Assembly (NCBI GenBank): GCA_033030425.1
Contig: JAUFSD010000003.1
Location: 3,100,001-3,164,000 of the forward strand
DNA: 64,000 nucleotides
DNA from: Verpa conica
Taxonomy: Eukaryota; Ascomycota; Pezizomycetes; Pezizales; Morchellaceae
Direction: 5' to 3'
Positions 1 to 12,221 of this stretch are shown here, piece after piece. Each line of letters opens with the position of its first letter. The first letter of the stretch is position 1. Position numbers and translations under genes: made by a program. Under the pieces are notes generated by a model. It was not told the DNA's origin. It worked only from the letters and a program-made list of their open reading frames with translations, and made no database searches.

Positions 1-1227
1 ACGCCCGCATAGCGAATTTCTCGAGTTTCGACGGTAAGCTATTCGGTAAACGGATAAACACATTGCTGGTTGAAGGATTTAGGCCCTGTATAGCCCCGAT
101 GAAGAAAAAGAGGCTTCTAAATCATTAACAAGCACTGGTTAGGATAACCTGTAGCTAGTGGTGGATTTGAGGTTCCAGATAGCCAGGAATCTTTGAATTA
201 TCCTCAGGTATGTTTTTGGCCTTTGTTTTGTCAAAGTAGCAGTTTAGTGGCTCGTCAGAGATGACCTCATTTATCCTCGTAGGAGATTAAGTAGTTATAA
301 CCTACGAATTACATGCACTTAATAGACGAAGAAAAGGTAGTTCTATAGGGGTTCATGGGCTATCACTCGGTGCCTCCCCTCAAGTAGTCACCTTCATAAA
401 ACATCATATTGCTCTATTTCAGTTTCTCCTACTAACAACTATCACATACCAAAGAGTTTGTAATCAGTCTTTTGTGAATAGCAGGTTTTTGCCGATCTTA
501 CCCTGAAATCGTAAGATGCGCGGAAATGTCATGGCCCGGGAAATCTTAGCCAAATATACTCAGCTTCGATGGGGGACGATGATAAGCCTCTGGGTCGATC
601 GTAAACCCCGCAGTAGAATATAAGATCCCCTAAAGTCAGAAATATATTGTAACACGATGCCGAATTCCCGGCAGTAGCTTTTAGGGTAACATGAAGACGA
701 CGTTGTGCCACCATGGTGCATTGAAAAGTAAATGAAGAACAAGAACAAAAAGGTGTGCGTTGTAATCACAATCAGGATTCTACCATCACCCAAAGATGGA
801 GGAAGTTGAAGTCATAAAGTGGCACATATAACTGGGTATTACTTCAGTAACTCTATGAGCTCCCAAAATAAATTCTTACGAGATGTGCTAAACGTACGTC
901 ATGTGATGTGATCCTCAGGATTTGGCAGAAGACCTCGCTCCGTATCAGTATTTACCCATGCATAACACCCATGAACCTAGAACTCAACGACCCACAAAAT
1001 GATCAAAAGATATAGAAAAAAAAAGAATATCCACAAAAACAATACTTTTAATTCCCAGTATTGGCAGCACCAGCTGCCCCTCCCTAAATCACCTGTTTAT
1101 GAAGATTCACAACATTTTTTTAATTATTTTGTTTTCAATCTTTTTTTCACAAACAGGCCCAGGATTGAATGGAAAAAAAAAATTGTTGTTGAACAAGAAG
1201 AGGAAAAAAATAGACAGAATATTGAGT
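1..1227. other. intergenic region at left edge
   Basis: No reading frame here resembles a protein I recognise. The short frames on both strands are interrupted and of mixed composition. The last 200 bases hold A- and T-rich runs that would form the 3' untranslated region of the minus-strand ribosomal protein gene ending at 1228. Confidence 0.6.
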
Positions 1228-2033
1228 CTAGCCGACAAGTTCCACAACACCGCCAGCCTCCTTTATCTTCTTCTCTGCAAGAGCCGAGACATATCTCGCC
1301 TTGATAATAACGGGCGCATTTGGGAGTCTTCCCTTTCCAAGTACCTTTGAGTATCCGAGAGCGAGCAGGTCGATCACGGGGGCAGCGGAAGAGGACTTGT
1401 TGAGGTATTTCTCGCGAGACTCGGCGGGGACGAGGGACCACAGCTATTATTCATCCATATCAGCAGCTGTCCGGTTTTTGCCTGAGAGGAGGAGGAGGAG
1501 GAGGGAACTGACCTTGTCAAGGTTGATGACAGGCTTCCAGAACTGGTTCTGTTGCTTATGGAAGTACCTCATACCGACCTTACCGAAGTAACCCGGATGG
1601 TATTTATCCAAGTTGGTTCTGTGGTGGTGCTGACCACCAGCCATACCACGACCTCCGGGATCTGTAGTTATTTTTAAAAAAAATCCATTCGTCAGCCAAC
1701 TTCTTGGTCGAAATTCGATATAGAGGACCAAAACAAATATATAGATAAAATCCATATGAAAGTAGAAAGAAAAAAAGCCATACGTTTTCTGTGCTTTCCG
1801 ACACGACCGTGACCGGCACTGACGTGCCCACGGTGCTTTCTAGTCTTGGTCAATCTGGTCTATCCTCACCCAAAAAAAAACCTCCCCGTTAGCCATCACC
1901 ATCCCTTCAAAGAACAAAAAAAAATCCAAATTCATTCCCCTCCCTCCCCCCGGTTTCAATCCTTCCTCCAATTCCTCCCCACAAAGAATCCATAAACAAC
2001 GAAAGTAATAGTGGAGATAATGCGTACCGGCAT
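1228..2033 (-). CDS. RPL28: 60S ribosomal protein L28/L27a (uL15)
   Basis: This is a structural protein of the large cytosolic ribosomal subunit. It has four exons on the minus strand: 2028-2033, 1784-1859, 1513-1661 and 1228-1443, giving 148 residues, the usual length of eukaryotic uL15. The N-terminal [18 protein letters not shown] and the block [15 protein letters not shown] are the hallmark basic glycine/histidine-rich sequence of the family. They are followed by [13 protein letters not shown] and a C-terminal [19 protein letters not shown]. The first coding exon is only six bases (ATGCCG), followed by a GTACGC donor. I chose this start because Met-Pro-Thr-Arg is the family N-terminus and phase is kept. 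Early-intron ribosomal protein genes are common in fungi. Intron 3 carries a GGA triplet run. The neighbouring acetyl-CoA synthetase gene is in tandem with no sign of co-regulation. Confidence 0.95.
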
Positions 2034-3134
2034 AGCTTATTTCTGTCCTCGGTGTCGATGAGGGTCGGGTCGGTAAGTGGTGGTGGTTGCCGTGAAATTC
2101 GTTGTTGTCGATTGTCGTTGACTGAGGGCCTTATCCGAAGTTCTCACAGTAACTGGCGTGTGTGGGTGCTAGGGCTTGACAGTGGCCTTGGCGCATTCGT
2201 TGTGGGGTATGGAGCAGTCACACATCCTCGCAGCCAGTCAGCCAGATCACATGATGCATGGAATCACCAGCATCGAGTGATATTGGGGGTATGGGAGCTG
2301 CCTTTCGAATTATTAATGATAAAGAGGTGCCTATTGCGGGCCTAGAGCATAGGATAGCTTTGGCTCTTTATAGACGTTTGAGGTCCTTAGGCCATGCCTT
2401 AGTTCTCCACAAGCCCGACAACCATACACTACATATCTTTATTAAAGCTTTTGGTTTTCTACGGTTACTGCATGTACTGCCTTTAGAGAATTTACAGGTG
2501 TTTCACATAATATTAGGCGATAGTGGATGCGGGTGATTATTGGTCAAATTATTAAGAGTACATCTAGATGCATCGCCAATCAATGTTGAAGTCTATATTA
2601 AAAGATGAAGAGTTTATCAAGATTAAGTTCCCTGAACTTGATTTTATGAGGGATCAAAGGCTCTTAGATAGGAGATTCTGCTCTGGTCTCTTGAATAAAT
2701 TAAGCGGAGCTTCATGCCTTTGAAAAGCTACTAGATTCCCTAAGCTATGCTACTGTTCATAGGGAATCACATGATGAGTATATCGATCATAATCTATTGG
2801 TAATATAAGATCATAGTTTCTCGGACTTCAATTAAGTTTTCGCCTTAGGAAAGTCTTAAAAGTTATCTAGGAAGTTTTTGCATTGACATAGCACTTCAAG
2901 CCCACTGGGAATAAGAAATACGCTTAATAAAAGATCGCTAGAGACTACAATAAAACACACGGGCTGCTACTGCTAGTAGGTCAAAAAACTAAAAGGCAAA
3001 AAACTAAAATAAAAGGCTGCTAAAGAATTGAAAGCCCAGTGGTATTGTCCCTTTCCCTATAATTTTACTTATTTCATTCCGCGACTATTCACTTAGGATT
3101 AGCTTGAGTTTTTAATGGAAGGAGTAGATGTAGC
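2034..3134. other. intergenic region between RPL28 and acetyl-CoA synthetase
   Basis: This 1.1-kb stretch holds the RPL28 promoter side (right after 2033) and the 3' flank of the synthetase gene. A plus-strand open frame near 2258-2536 has no recognisable motif and I do not call it a gene. Nothing else is identifiable. Confidence 0.6.
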
Positions 3135-5257
3135 CTACGTTTCATGGACGGTCTTTATTATAGCATCTACGACGCTGGGGTCGCTCAACGTAGATGTATC
3201 ACCAAGCTGATCCTCTTCACCACTCAAAATCTTCCTTAAAATTCTCCTCATGATCTTACCAGATCGTGTCTTTGGGAGATCATCAACAACGTATACTGCC
3301 TTTGGTGCCGCGAAAGGTCCAATTGATTTACGGACTTGGAGAGTGAGGCTCTTGCGCATATCTGCTGAGTTTGAGAATGCATCTTTGAGTGATACGAAAG
3401 CATTGACAGTCTGACCGGTCAGCTCGTCAGCGATACCAACGACGGCAGCCTCAGCGACGGCCTCGTGGTGAATGAGTGCGGCTTCAATCTCAGCAGTAGA
3501 GAGCCGGTGACCGGAGACGTTGACGACATCATCGACACGACCGCGGATCCAGTAGTAGCCTTCGTGATCACGACCAGCACCGTCTCCAGTGAAGTAGTAA
3601 CCCTTGTAAACATTAAGGTATGTCTCCATGTATCTCTGGTGTGACGCCCAGACAGTCCTGGCCATTGAAGGCCATGGCTGTTTGATAGCCAATACACCTT
3701 CGACATCATTTCCATGGAGCTCTTCACCAGATACGGGGTCAATGATAGCAGGCTCAATACCAAAGAATGGTAATGAGGCAGATCCAGGCTTGGTAGGTGT
3801 AACACCGCCAAGAGGGGTGATAACGTGTGAACCTGTCTCTGTTTGCCAGTATGTCTATATATAGTTAGTATAAAGAATTCTTATTGCAGTAGGTTGTAAG
3901 AAAACTTACGTCGACAATGTGGCACTCCTCATGGCCGACCTTCTCATGGTACCATTTCCATACGTCCTCAGCAATAGGTTCACCGACTGATCCCAAGACT
4001 CTCAAGCTCTTCATCTGCCTATTAATATGGTGATCACCAGCACGCTTCAGTAGCCTGAGGGCGGTTGGAGCGACATAGAATTGAGTAATTCCGTGTTTCT
4101 CAATGATATCCCAGTATCTTGAGAAATTGGGGTATGCAGGGGTTCCTTCGAAAACGAGGGTGCTGACACCAAGAAGCAGAGGTGCATATACAGCGTATGT
4201 ATGTCCAGTAATCCAGCCCACATCTCCTGCAGTCCCCATCTTGTCTCCCGGATGGAGATCAAAAACGTACTTCCCAGTCATCGCCGCGCCTAGCAGGTAG
4301 CCTGCAGTGGTGTGCATGACACCTTTCGGCTTACCGGTGGACCCAGAGGTGTACAATAAGAATAATGGGTCCTCGGAATCCATAAGCGCCGGAGCACAGT
4401 ATCCGGGGTACTTGTTGAGCTCCTCGTGCCACCAGAAATCACGGCCCGGAGCCATAGGAACATCAGCGCCAGTACGGCGGAAGACAATTACACTCCTGAC
4501 GTCAGGGCATTGCTTTAGGGCATCATCGACAATGCGCTTAGTGCCAATGACCTTTCCACCACGCTTTCCCTCATCGGAGGTAATTACGACCTTAGATCCA
4601 GCGTCTTTAACACGATCACGGAGCGACTCTGCAGAGAAGCCTGCGAATACCACCGAGTGAACAGCACCGATTCTCACAATTGCCATGAAAGCGATAAGGG
4701 CCTCCGGAATCATAGGCAAGTAAATAGCAACGGTATCCCCCTTCTTCACACCCATCTGCTTAAGGACGAATGCCAATTTACAGACCTCGCGGAGAAGTTC
4801 GCTGTAAGTGATTATACGACCCTCTGATGGCTCATCGGCCTCATAGATGATAGCTGGTCTATTAGGATCTTTGAATGCCCATCGGTCAACGCAGTTGTAG
4901 CATGCATTCAAACGGCCTTCGAGGAACCAAGAGACATCGCCGTGTTCGAAAGATCCGTTTCGGACGGTCTGGAATGGGATATCCCAGTGAAGGAGTTCTC
5001 GCGCCCTCTCTCCCCAGAACTTGTCGGGATTTTCGATGGACTCTTTGTATTGTACTTGGTACTCTTCGAGGGTCAAATGGGGTTTTTTGGGATGTTTTCT
5101 ATGCCGTGCGAGGAAAGAGTTAGTGACTACCCAGAAAAGTGTATTATATTTCCTCTACTATTGCGGGGAACCTGGAAACTTACTCAAAGTATTTCTTTGG
5201 GACTTCATATTTCTGAACATTGTGAGCCTCGATAACTACCGGCGTGCCGTCAGACAT
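3135..5257 (-). CDS. facA: acetyl-CoA synthetase (acetate--CoA ligase, AMP-forming)
   Basis: It converts acetate, CoA and ATP to acetyl-CoA through an acetyl-adenylate, in the cytosol and nucleus. This is needed for growth on acetate or ethanol and for histone acetylation. Exons are 5184-5257, 3910-5098 and 3135-3854 (660 residues, normal for the family). Visible motifs are the ATP-binding loop [14 protein letters not shown] at about residue 274, the A8 motif [20 protein letters not shown] with the following [13 protein letters not shown], and the C-terminal TRSGKIMRR. Lys621 of that last motif is the adenylation catalytic lysine. The start codon gives an N-terminus ([15 protein letters not shown]) of the kind seen in fungal FacA/ACS proteins. 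Introns are 85 and 55 nt. The symbol follows Aspergillus usage; yeast has ACS1 and ACS2. No defects are seen. Confidence 0.96.
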
Positions 5258-8200
5258 TTTTATTATTTCCTCGTTATTTAATTGGGGAGTATCGTCTTTG
5301 TAGGGTTAGGATTTTTATCAAGTTGAGATGAACTAGATGAATGAATCGCCCTTAGAGTTGTAGGTGGAAAGAAAGCCCGTAGATCACTCTCCTCTTGTTA
5401 TACTCGTGGGTACGGGCGAACGGATAGATAGCAAAAGCCACGTCTCTAGGATTCAACTCGCCTTATAAGACGAAATGGTCTAAAAAGAACTCCAATGGCA
5501 CCCGGCGGATTACCCAAAAGCTTTAAGCTCGGTAAAGTTCTCGGGAACAGAATACCCACTAGCGAGCAATTCTGCTTCAAGGGAAGGTTGCAAACTACAG
5601 ATCAAGCGGGGGAAGCTCATCTGCCTCGATTTAGATGTCTTGGTAAAAACAAATGATGGTTGGTGGGGGGAGGGTCTATGGAGGTGCGGGGGAGGCGCGC
5701 TAGCCCCATTGCTTCTGTATATCACGCTCCGCTCTCGGACCAAAGGTAGGCACGGTGCAGGTTTCACGCCGGGGGAAAGGAGCTTTTAGATGTTCGATTT
5801 ACCACTATCTCTCACTCTCATAAGCGTCAAAGACGATGTATCCCGTCCAGGGGGAAGGGGCGTAATATATCGCCCAAAAGAAGAGCCAAGAGCCTCAGCA
5901 TATGTATGGCGTTGGGTTGGGTGGTATATTAGGTTAGTACATTTTCAGCCTCTTCTCAAAGTCCATGGCCCTGGCTACGGGTTAGATGTCCAGATGTCTA
6001 GATGCCAATGTTCTGGTAGCTAGAGGCTTAGCACGCCATTCTCGGTCAAACAGAACACCTAGGCCGATGTATTACGAAATCACAATACATATTGCGCGGG
6101 ACTAGACCCCTCACCCGGCCACTACTGGTAAGTTTGGGTATCTGGTATGACAGGGACCCTACTAATAGAGTCGAGGTATGGGTGGGGATCGCGAGAAAAA
6201 ACCCAATCAGTAACTCTAGAGAATAGTGACACTTCAGCTTATGGCCGGACCGAGCCGTCTCGGCCTATGAGAACTCCTCATAGACTCCCGAATATCCGAT
6301 CTCACCACAAGTACTCGTATGTGGAACATGTATAGAGTATCTGTATAATAACTATTGTCAAGGCACCTGCTATAATAAGAACAGAACAAGCAACTTGTAA
6401 TCGATAGCTGATCACGGGTACCACTGACACACTCAGACATACTTTACATATACCAACCACCTCGGCCCAAACCCGGGAAAGGGAGATAAGTGAACAATAA
6501 CGAATTCGCCAAGTAGCCCCGGACATCCGGCGAAGGTTCTCCTGGGGAAATGGAAGCTAGACAAAATATATGAGGAAGCGGCCGACCAAAAGAAAAACGT
6601 GTCAAACGACCTAGGTATTGGTTAATGACACCGGAATTCAGGTGAATAGGTAAGTTACCCGGACAGATTTCTAGACGTTAGTTTGAAACATCTATTGGCC
6701 TCTGTCCACTTAGAGTGTCAGTATAAGAGTGTCAACCAAGTAAGTCACTCACAGACAACCATTCTCAGAGAATTCACTCACGATAACTAATCATTTAGAC
6801 CCCATCCTAGAGGATCCGCTATTATCCCCCCGGAAGAATTGTCAACGCTGTTCGAAACAATATCCGGGACTATATTTTTGAGACTCGGCTATATGTCCCC
6901 GGAGGCAATATACAACAGCAACAACCTGTGCCCCAATATAAAAGGGCGATAAAATGAGGGGTGACGCTAGATTCGATTGATAGCTTATCAAGATGTTGCA
7001 GTTACCCTAATAGAAAGATCAATTGTCTTAAACGGTTTGGCCGAATATCCAATCTGAAGAGATGAAATCAATACTGATTAGGGTCTAATCGAGCAGACTT
7101 CGTTGAAGCACTCGCTACAGAACCCCCGAATTCGTCCAAAATCGCTCAGTAACCCTCGAGCGGAAAACCCCAGGGGAATTAATCTGGTACATTAGCAAAC
7201 TTAATTGATACAAGTAGCTTGAAGAGCTTACCGCTATTGTGTTTATCCATATACTTGCGGATAGACTTTAAGGTGCTAAGACCAATTATGATCATTTTTG
7301 ACGCCGTAGCGAGGGAATCGCTGTAAACGGAAAATATATGGTCGTAGAACTTTATCCCTTGTACTCATTTAATCCTTTAGCGCGGTATTTTCCCTTTACC
7401 ACTCGAATTAGTTAGCAAATCTGTAATACTAATAGAGTGATTATAAGAGCGTAGTTATATAGCCAAAACTCCACACTTAAAACGGCTACCATCAATCTGT
7501 AACAAAGGGTACTTCGTTACCCACGATTTAAAATCTCTCGGGCGGAAACTCGCCAGGCCGATTTAACCAGATGAAGGTATTCGTCAAAGCTCTGACAGAG
7601 GCCTAGGACCCAGAAATTCTAAAACAAAAACAAGTTTGGCATCTCTGGGCGGACTTGCCTTTCTCGCTGTCTCTAGTACAGTGGCTGTCTCCAAAACGAA
7701 AAAGATAACTTTCTTTAAATCAAGGCGAATCCTAGGTTTTGGTGAGTCCGCAATAGCCGTTCAGAACTAGTGAAGGATACGGGTGGAATACACTGCATCG
7801 ATAGAGCCAGATACGTAAGAGTAAGGGCCAGGTGATCTACACTATACATACATGGCACCCCGAGCACTCCTTTTTCTCCTATAGGGTCTGTGCGGAAACG
7901 TGGTCGGAGGGCGGGAGAGAACCTGGAAGTAGGGGGATATTAGACCAGGTGCCTATTGAGCTCATGTTTTTTTTGAAGACTCCCCTGCTGAAAATCCCAT
8001 GCACGTGGCATGTATCCTAGGTCTCTATGAGGCTAATAGGAGAGCTCCCTGCTGAAAACTAGTTAGTGATAGAAGATGAAGAATTTGAATTGATAAAAAG
8101 TTAGTACTATAATCAATAGGAAATAGGAAATGCGGAAGAGTTTCCGAGTGCCTAAAATGAAACTACCGCACCGATAGTTGATCACAGTTTTTCAGAATGT

Positions 8201-8404
8201 TTGGCACTTTATAGTAGAACTTAGTTATAGTGGAGTATTTAGAGTATCCAAGGTTAGAGCATAAGGCAAGGTGTTAAGATGAGTTTTGTTACCTGATTGT
8301 AGTTGCTGATAGTACATGTAGTGCTAGACTTATCGAGGGGTGAGGGGAGGGTAAGAGCTCCACGTTAGAGTCGCCACTCCTTTCCCCACTTTACTGCAGC
8401 CAAA

Positions 8405-8500
8405 GATTCGCTAATGCAGTACAACGATGGGACTCGAATGCAGTGCTCAAATAGTGATCTGCGAGGTCACCACAATGCTTCAACACTCCTCCGTATTTAC
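8405..8500 (-). other. tRNA-like or SINE-head relic
   Basis: On the minus strand there is a good B-box-like ATTCGAGTCC, preceded by about 45 nt and an A-box-like TGAAGCATTGTGG. A 7-nt loop with T in the expected place and CGC in the anticodon position is flanked by near-complementary GTGAC/ATCAC. The T stem does not pair and there is no clear acceptor stem, so this is not a functional tRNA. It could be a tRNA-derived SINE fragment or chance. Confidence 0.25.
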
Positions 8501-11500
8501 TTTAAATTGCAAAGCTTGTATATGTTCCCCTTACTAACTAGTTAAACTTTATCAACTAATATATATCCCACCCTCCTATCAGCACGGAGAACCTTAGCTT
8601 CATCCATATGTCCGGTGTCTTACATACATATGTCACTCACATATGCAAACATATCTTCGTCGCAGTTGGTTGCTACCATTTTGCGTAAGTATAGGCGCAA
8701 TTTTACTACAAATAGAGCATTTAGAATACAATCTCAATAAAATCATGGTTCCACGGGAGGGAATCACACGGTAGATCTGAGACACGATACTAAAATTATC
8801 AGGGTTTTCTCTCATGAAACACTAGTGACGAAGAGAGAGGGGGTGGAGGCAGATTGGGTAGTACAGTCATGATGCTATTTATTTAGAACAAGGCAAATAC
8901 GGTTTCAGTGGAAGACTAGAAAGGCTACTATAAGCTTGGACGAAGAATAACATTTCCCCTGCATACTGGGGGAAAAGAAAAACCCTTATAGCTACACTTT
9001 GGATAAATCAAGTATATTGCGTATCTCGATTCATATTGAATGCCTTATGGTTTCTCTCTCTCTCCTTTCGTGGATAAAGACCTCTATGCATGGTGAAGAT
9101 CACCATTATGATCATGGCATCAGTATTTTTGCAACTATTTCTTGTTTTAATTAGCCAGCTCCCAACTCCCCGATCTTGAGGTATCTCTAGTGGCGGTGAG
9201 CAAGAAATTGAGCGGGTAGAGGAAGTATGTGCTCATAGTAAGGCCTGGGTTTCAAGTGTAAGGCCAATAAACCTTGATCAAGTATATCAGATATTGAAAA
9301 CAAATTTACCCTAAAGCTTTACTATATCCTAGGCGCCCCATATTTAACCAAGATAGTATAAAATAAAATGACTATCACTAGTGATTCACAGAAGATTGTC
9401 AAACAGATATTCATAAGTTTTATATAGAATTAATGATCATTTACTAGAGAGAGGTCGACCCAATCTTGACGGCTAAATGTACTATTCCCTGCTAGCACTA
9501 CAATTCTCAGAATAGGCCTTCAAAAATCTTTGTAGCATGATATCTAGTACTAGGTTTGGTTTAGGGTGCTGAGTTTAGGGTAGTTAGACGTATAGCAGAT
9601 ATCTTTCTGGTCAATTATTCCCTTAACGCCGAAAAAAAAAACATCGAGAAAACACGAATTACTTTAATACCAGGTACCTGATACAGCCTCAATCCAAAAA
9701 TCAAAGAGGTTACCACAAGCAATGCCTCCAAAACAGCCAAGGTATTACAAGCTATGTCTCGGAAGTCTCATCCTAAGGAGAATTTAAGCTGAGAACTCAC
9801 CGCTACAGCCACCCCACTTACGTAGGCTACAATTTACTAACACACCCTAAACTCCTAAACTTCAAGAATTAGCACGTGGTCTGATTACATCTACCGTCAC
9901 GCACGTACGCACACAAAACCCCGTTACCTCTCACCATTCGGGTGTCTTCCCGGATAGCCCAGTACCGTGCGTGTTATATCTTCTTACACAAGATGAGGTT
10001 TAACGTCAACAAAAGAAAGAAAGAAAAAAGGAGATTACAGCTGTCACATATCCCACGTTAGTGGCTTTTTTCTTGTGTGTGGAACCCCACTAGTCCCGCC
10101 AATTCGGAAATCATTTCTCAACGAAGGAGCAGCAACGGCAAGCCCAGATCGTAATGCGGTGAGGTTCAAGCTTGAACATGCAACTTGATCACTCGATCAG
10201 ACATGATCGTTTCTATCTGCCGCTAGAGACTGTTTGACATATCCGGAGTATAAGCTGGATACGAAGCTTGTCTGAATGATTCACCTGCGAGTGACAAGGC
10301 GTTTATGATATCCTTGGCACGCTACTGATTTCACATTATCGATAAGACACTCTAGAAACATCTGAACCCGAAGAAAGAAAAAAAAGCAATCACATTATTA
10401 ATATAGAGCTCCCGTTACATGCCTAAATCTTCCATTTAACCCTAAATTATACAATTGTTGGATACTACTTCATCTTAGGTCTAGTACACATCTCTTGGGC
10501 CGTCACGCACCTTCGATGGGTGATCGTGGCCGGGATCGGTGAGCGGGGGAGAGACCTCAACGATTGATGCAACAGAGTTTATGTATCTCGATGTACACCG
10601 ACGACACATTGCCTTTCCCACAAAGGCAATCAGGAACATATTATTCCAATATCCCGGGAATCATATCCACTACCTGACGTCCAAATTGCCCTGTGAGATG
10701 TGCTTACGCACTTCCAACGCCCCTCAAAAAGTTGCACTGGCCAATCAACCGGGCCTAGACATATTAGATACATTGCCCTGTCCGAGGTTGTCCGCCCTAT
10801 GTGACTGCTCGGTGTAATAGTGCCGGAAGTTTGTTTTTTGAGAGCGCGTGACTGGCTAGTATAGTACAACTACTGAGGTTCAGTCACTTACTTATGTAGA
10901 AGTACACTTCTTTATATACTATATACTTGTAATGCTGCAAGTAGTCTATATAATCGCAGCTATACACAGGCATCTTGACCTTTTTGCCGGCTGGAACCCG
11001 AAATCTTGTAGGTTTCTGTGCGGCTAGCCGGAGATGCTCGCTGCCCTGGATTTCGTACTGCCAGGCAGCTCTATAGCCCCCGCATTTTTTTCTCCCCTCC
11101 CCTCCCAATGAATTTGTATGACAAGGAGTTTTCTTTTCTTTTCTTTTATTTTTCATTCGGTATGTGCTATTCCTAATTTATACATTTGTGTTCCCATTTT
11201 TGCTGTGCTGCTCCAATAATTAATCACCCGCCAATGTTTATCCAAGCGAGAATTGTTGACGGGTTCTGCATGAAACCCCGGCCAAGACTATGTAGGCCAA
11301 GGATTGGTCCCGTGATTGGCTAAAGGTGCCTAATAACTACTACGCTGAGAGTAGGAGAGAGAGTGACCAGCCATGATTAAGCCCTCCACTCAGCCCCGCC
11401 GATCTCGATGGTGGGTAAAGAAGCGATGATGCTAAATCCCAAACAGGAAATGAGCTACGACACCACGACATGGGGTAGGGTTTTTGATAAATCGCCAAAC

Positions 11501-12138
11501 CGTAACAATGGGTCTTGTTTATCAAGAGTTTTAGATATGTATATAAATAGTTGGTCACACTCAAACCTTCGGACAATTATGGTCTACATATGCGACACCA
11601 TTATATCCCCTGGCTAGCTGCTCAGAAAATCCTCTCATGCGTGTAGAGTACTGTAGGGGGTAGGGGTAACGTCCCAAGTCTCAGAACATATGCATACTGG
11701 AGTTTTTAAATTTAAATTGCTGAGATGCAGCTTGAAGCACATTCCAATGCTGGTGGATTGCTATGCAGAATCGAGAATTAAGAGATTAATCAAGTTGAGC
11801 TTCGGTGAAATTCTGAATTGGGTAAACGGAGGTTGAAATTATCTCCTACTGTGGTCTAAAAATCGGCACTACATCCCAATACATCCCCCCTGTTTATAGA
11901 CGTACGCATGAGAGTACTTCTTACGGACTAATGTTATATGTATCCAATATCTACCGACTAGAAAGGTTATAACTAGTAACCAAATCGGTAGATATACGAT
12001 AATACATGCGTTTCCCAGTGCATCAGATTGTGTTTCGAGAAAGTCTTGATTTACTCATACCAAAACAGATTAATGCAAGTAGCATCTAGGTCAGACTTTG
12101 TAGTGACCGACCCTCATCTAATCAGTAACAAATACACT

Positions 12139-12221
12139 TTCGGCCATACATATATATAGTAGTAATATATGTCCGAAATATATGTGTACCCGTCCTACGG
12201 AAACATCACCCACCCCTTCGA
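12139..12221. repeat. imperfect AT palindrome with adjacent degenerate repeat block
   Basis: Arms TTCGG (12139) and CCGAA (ending 12176) enclose further complementary ACATATATA/ATATATGT. Immediately downstream, 12188-12221 resembles 28762-28799 (shared elements such as CCACCCCTTCGA and a GGAA(A)CATCA core), where another AT palindrome lies next to it. The two places may be relics of one small non-autonomous element. Confidence 0.35.
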
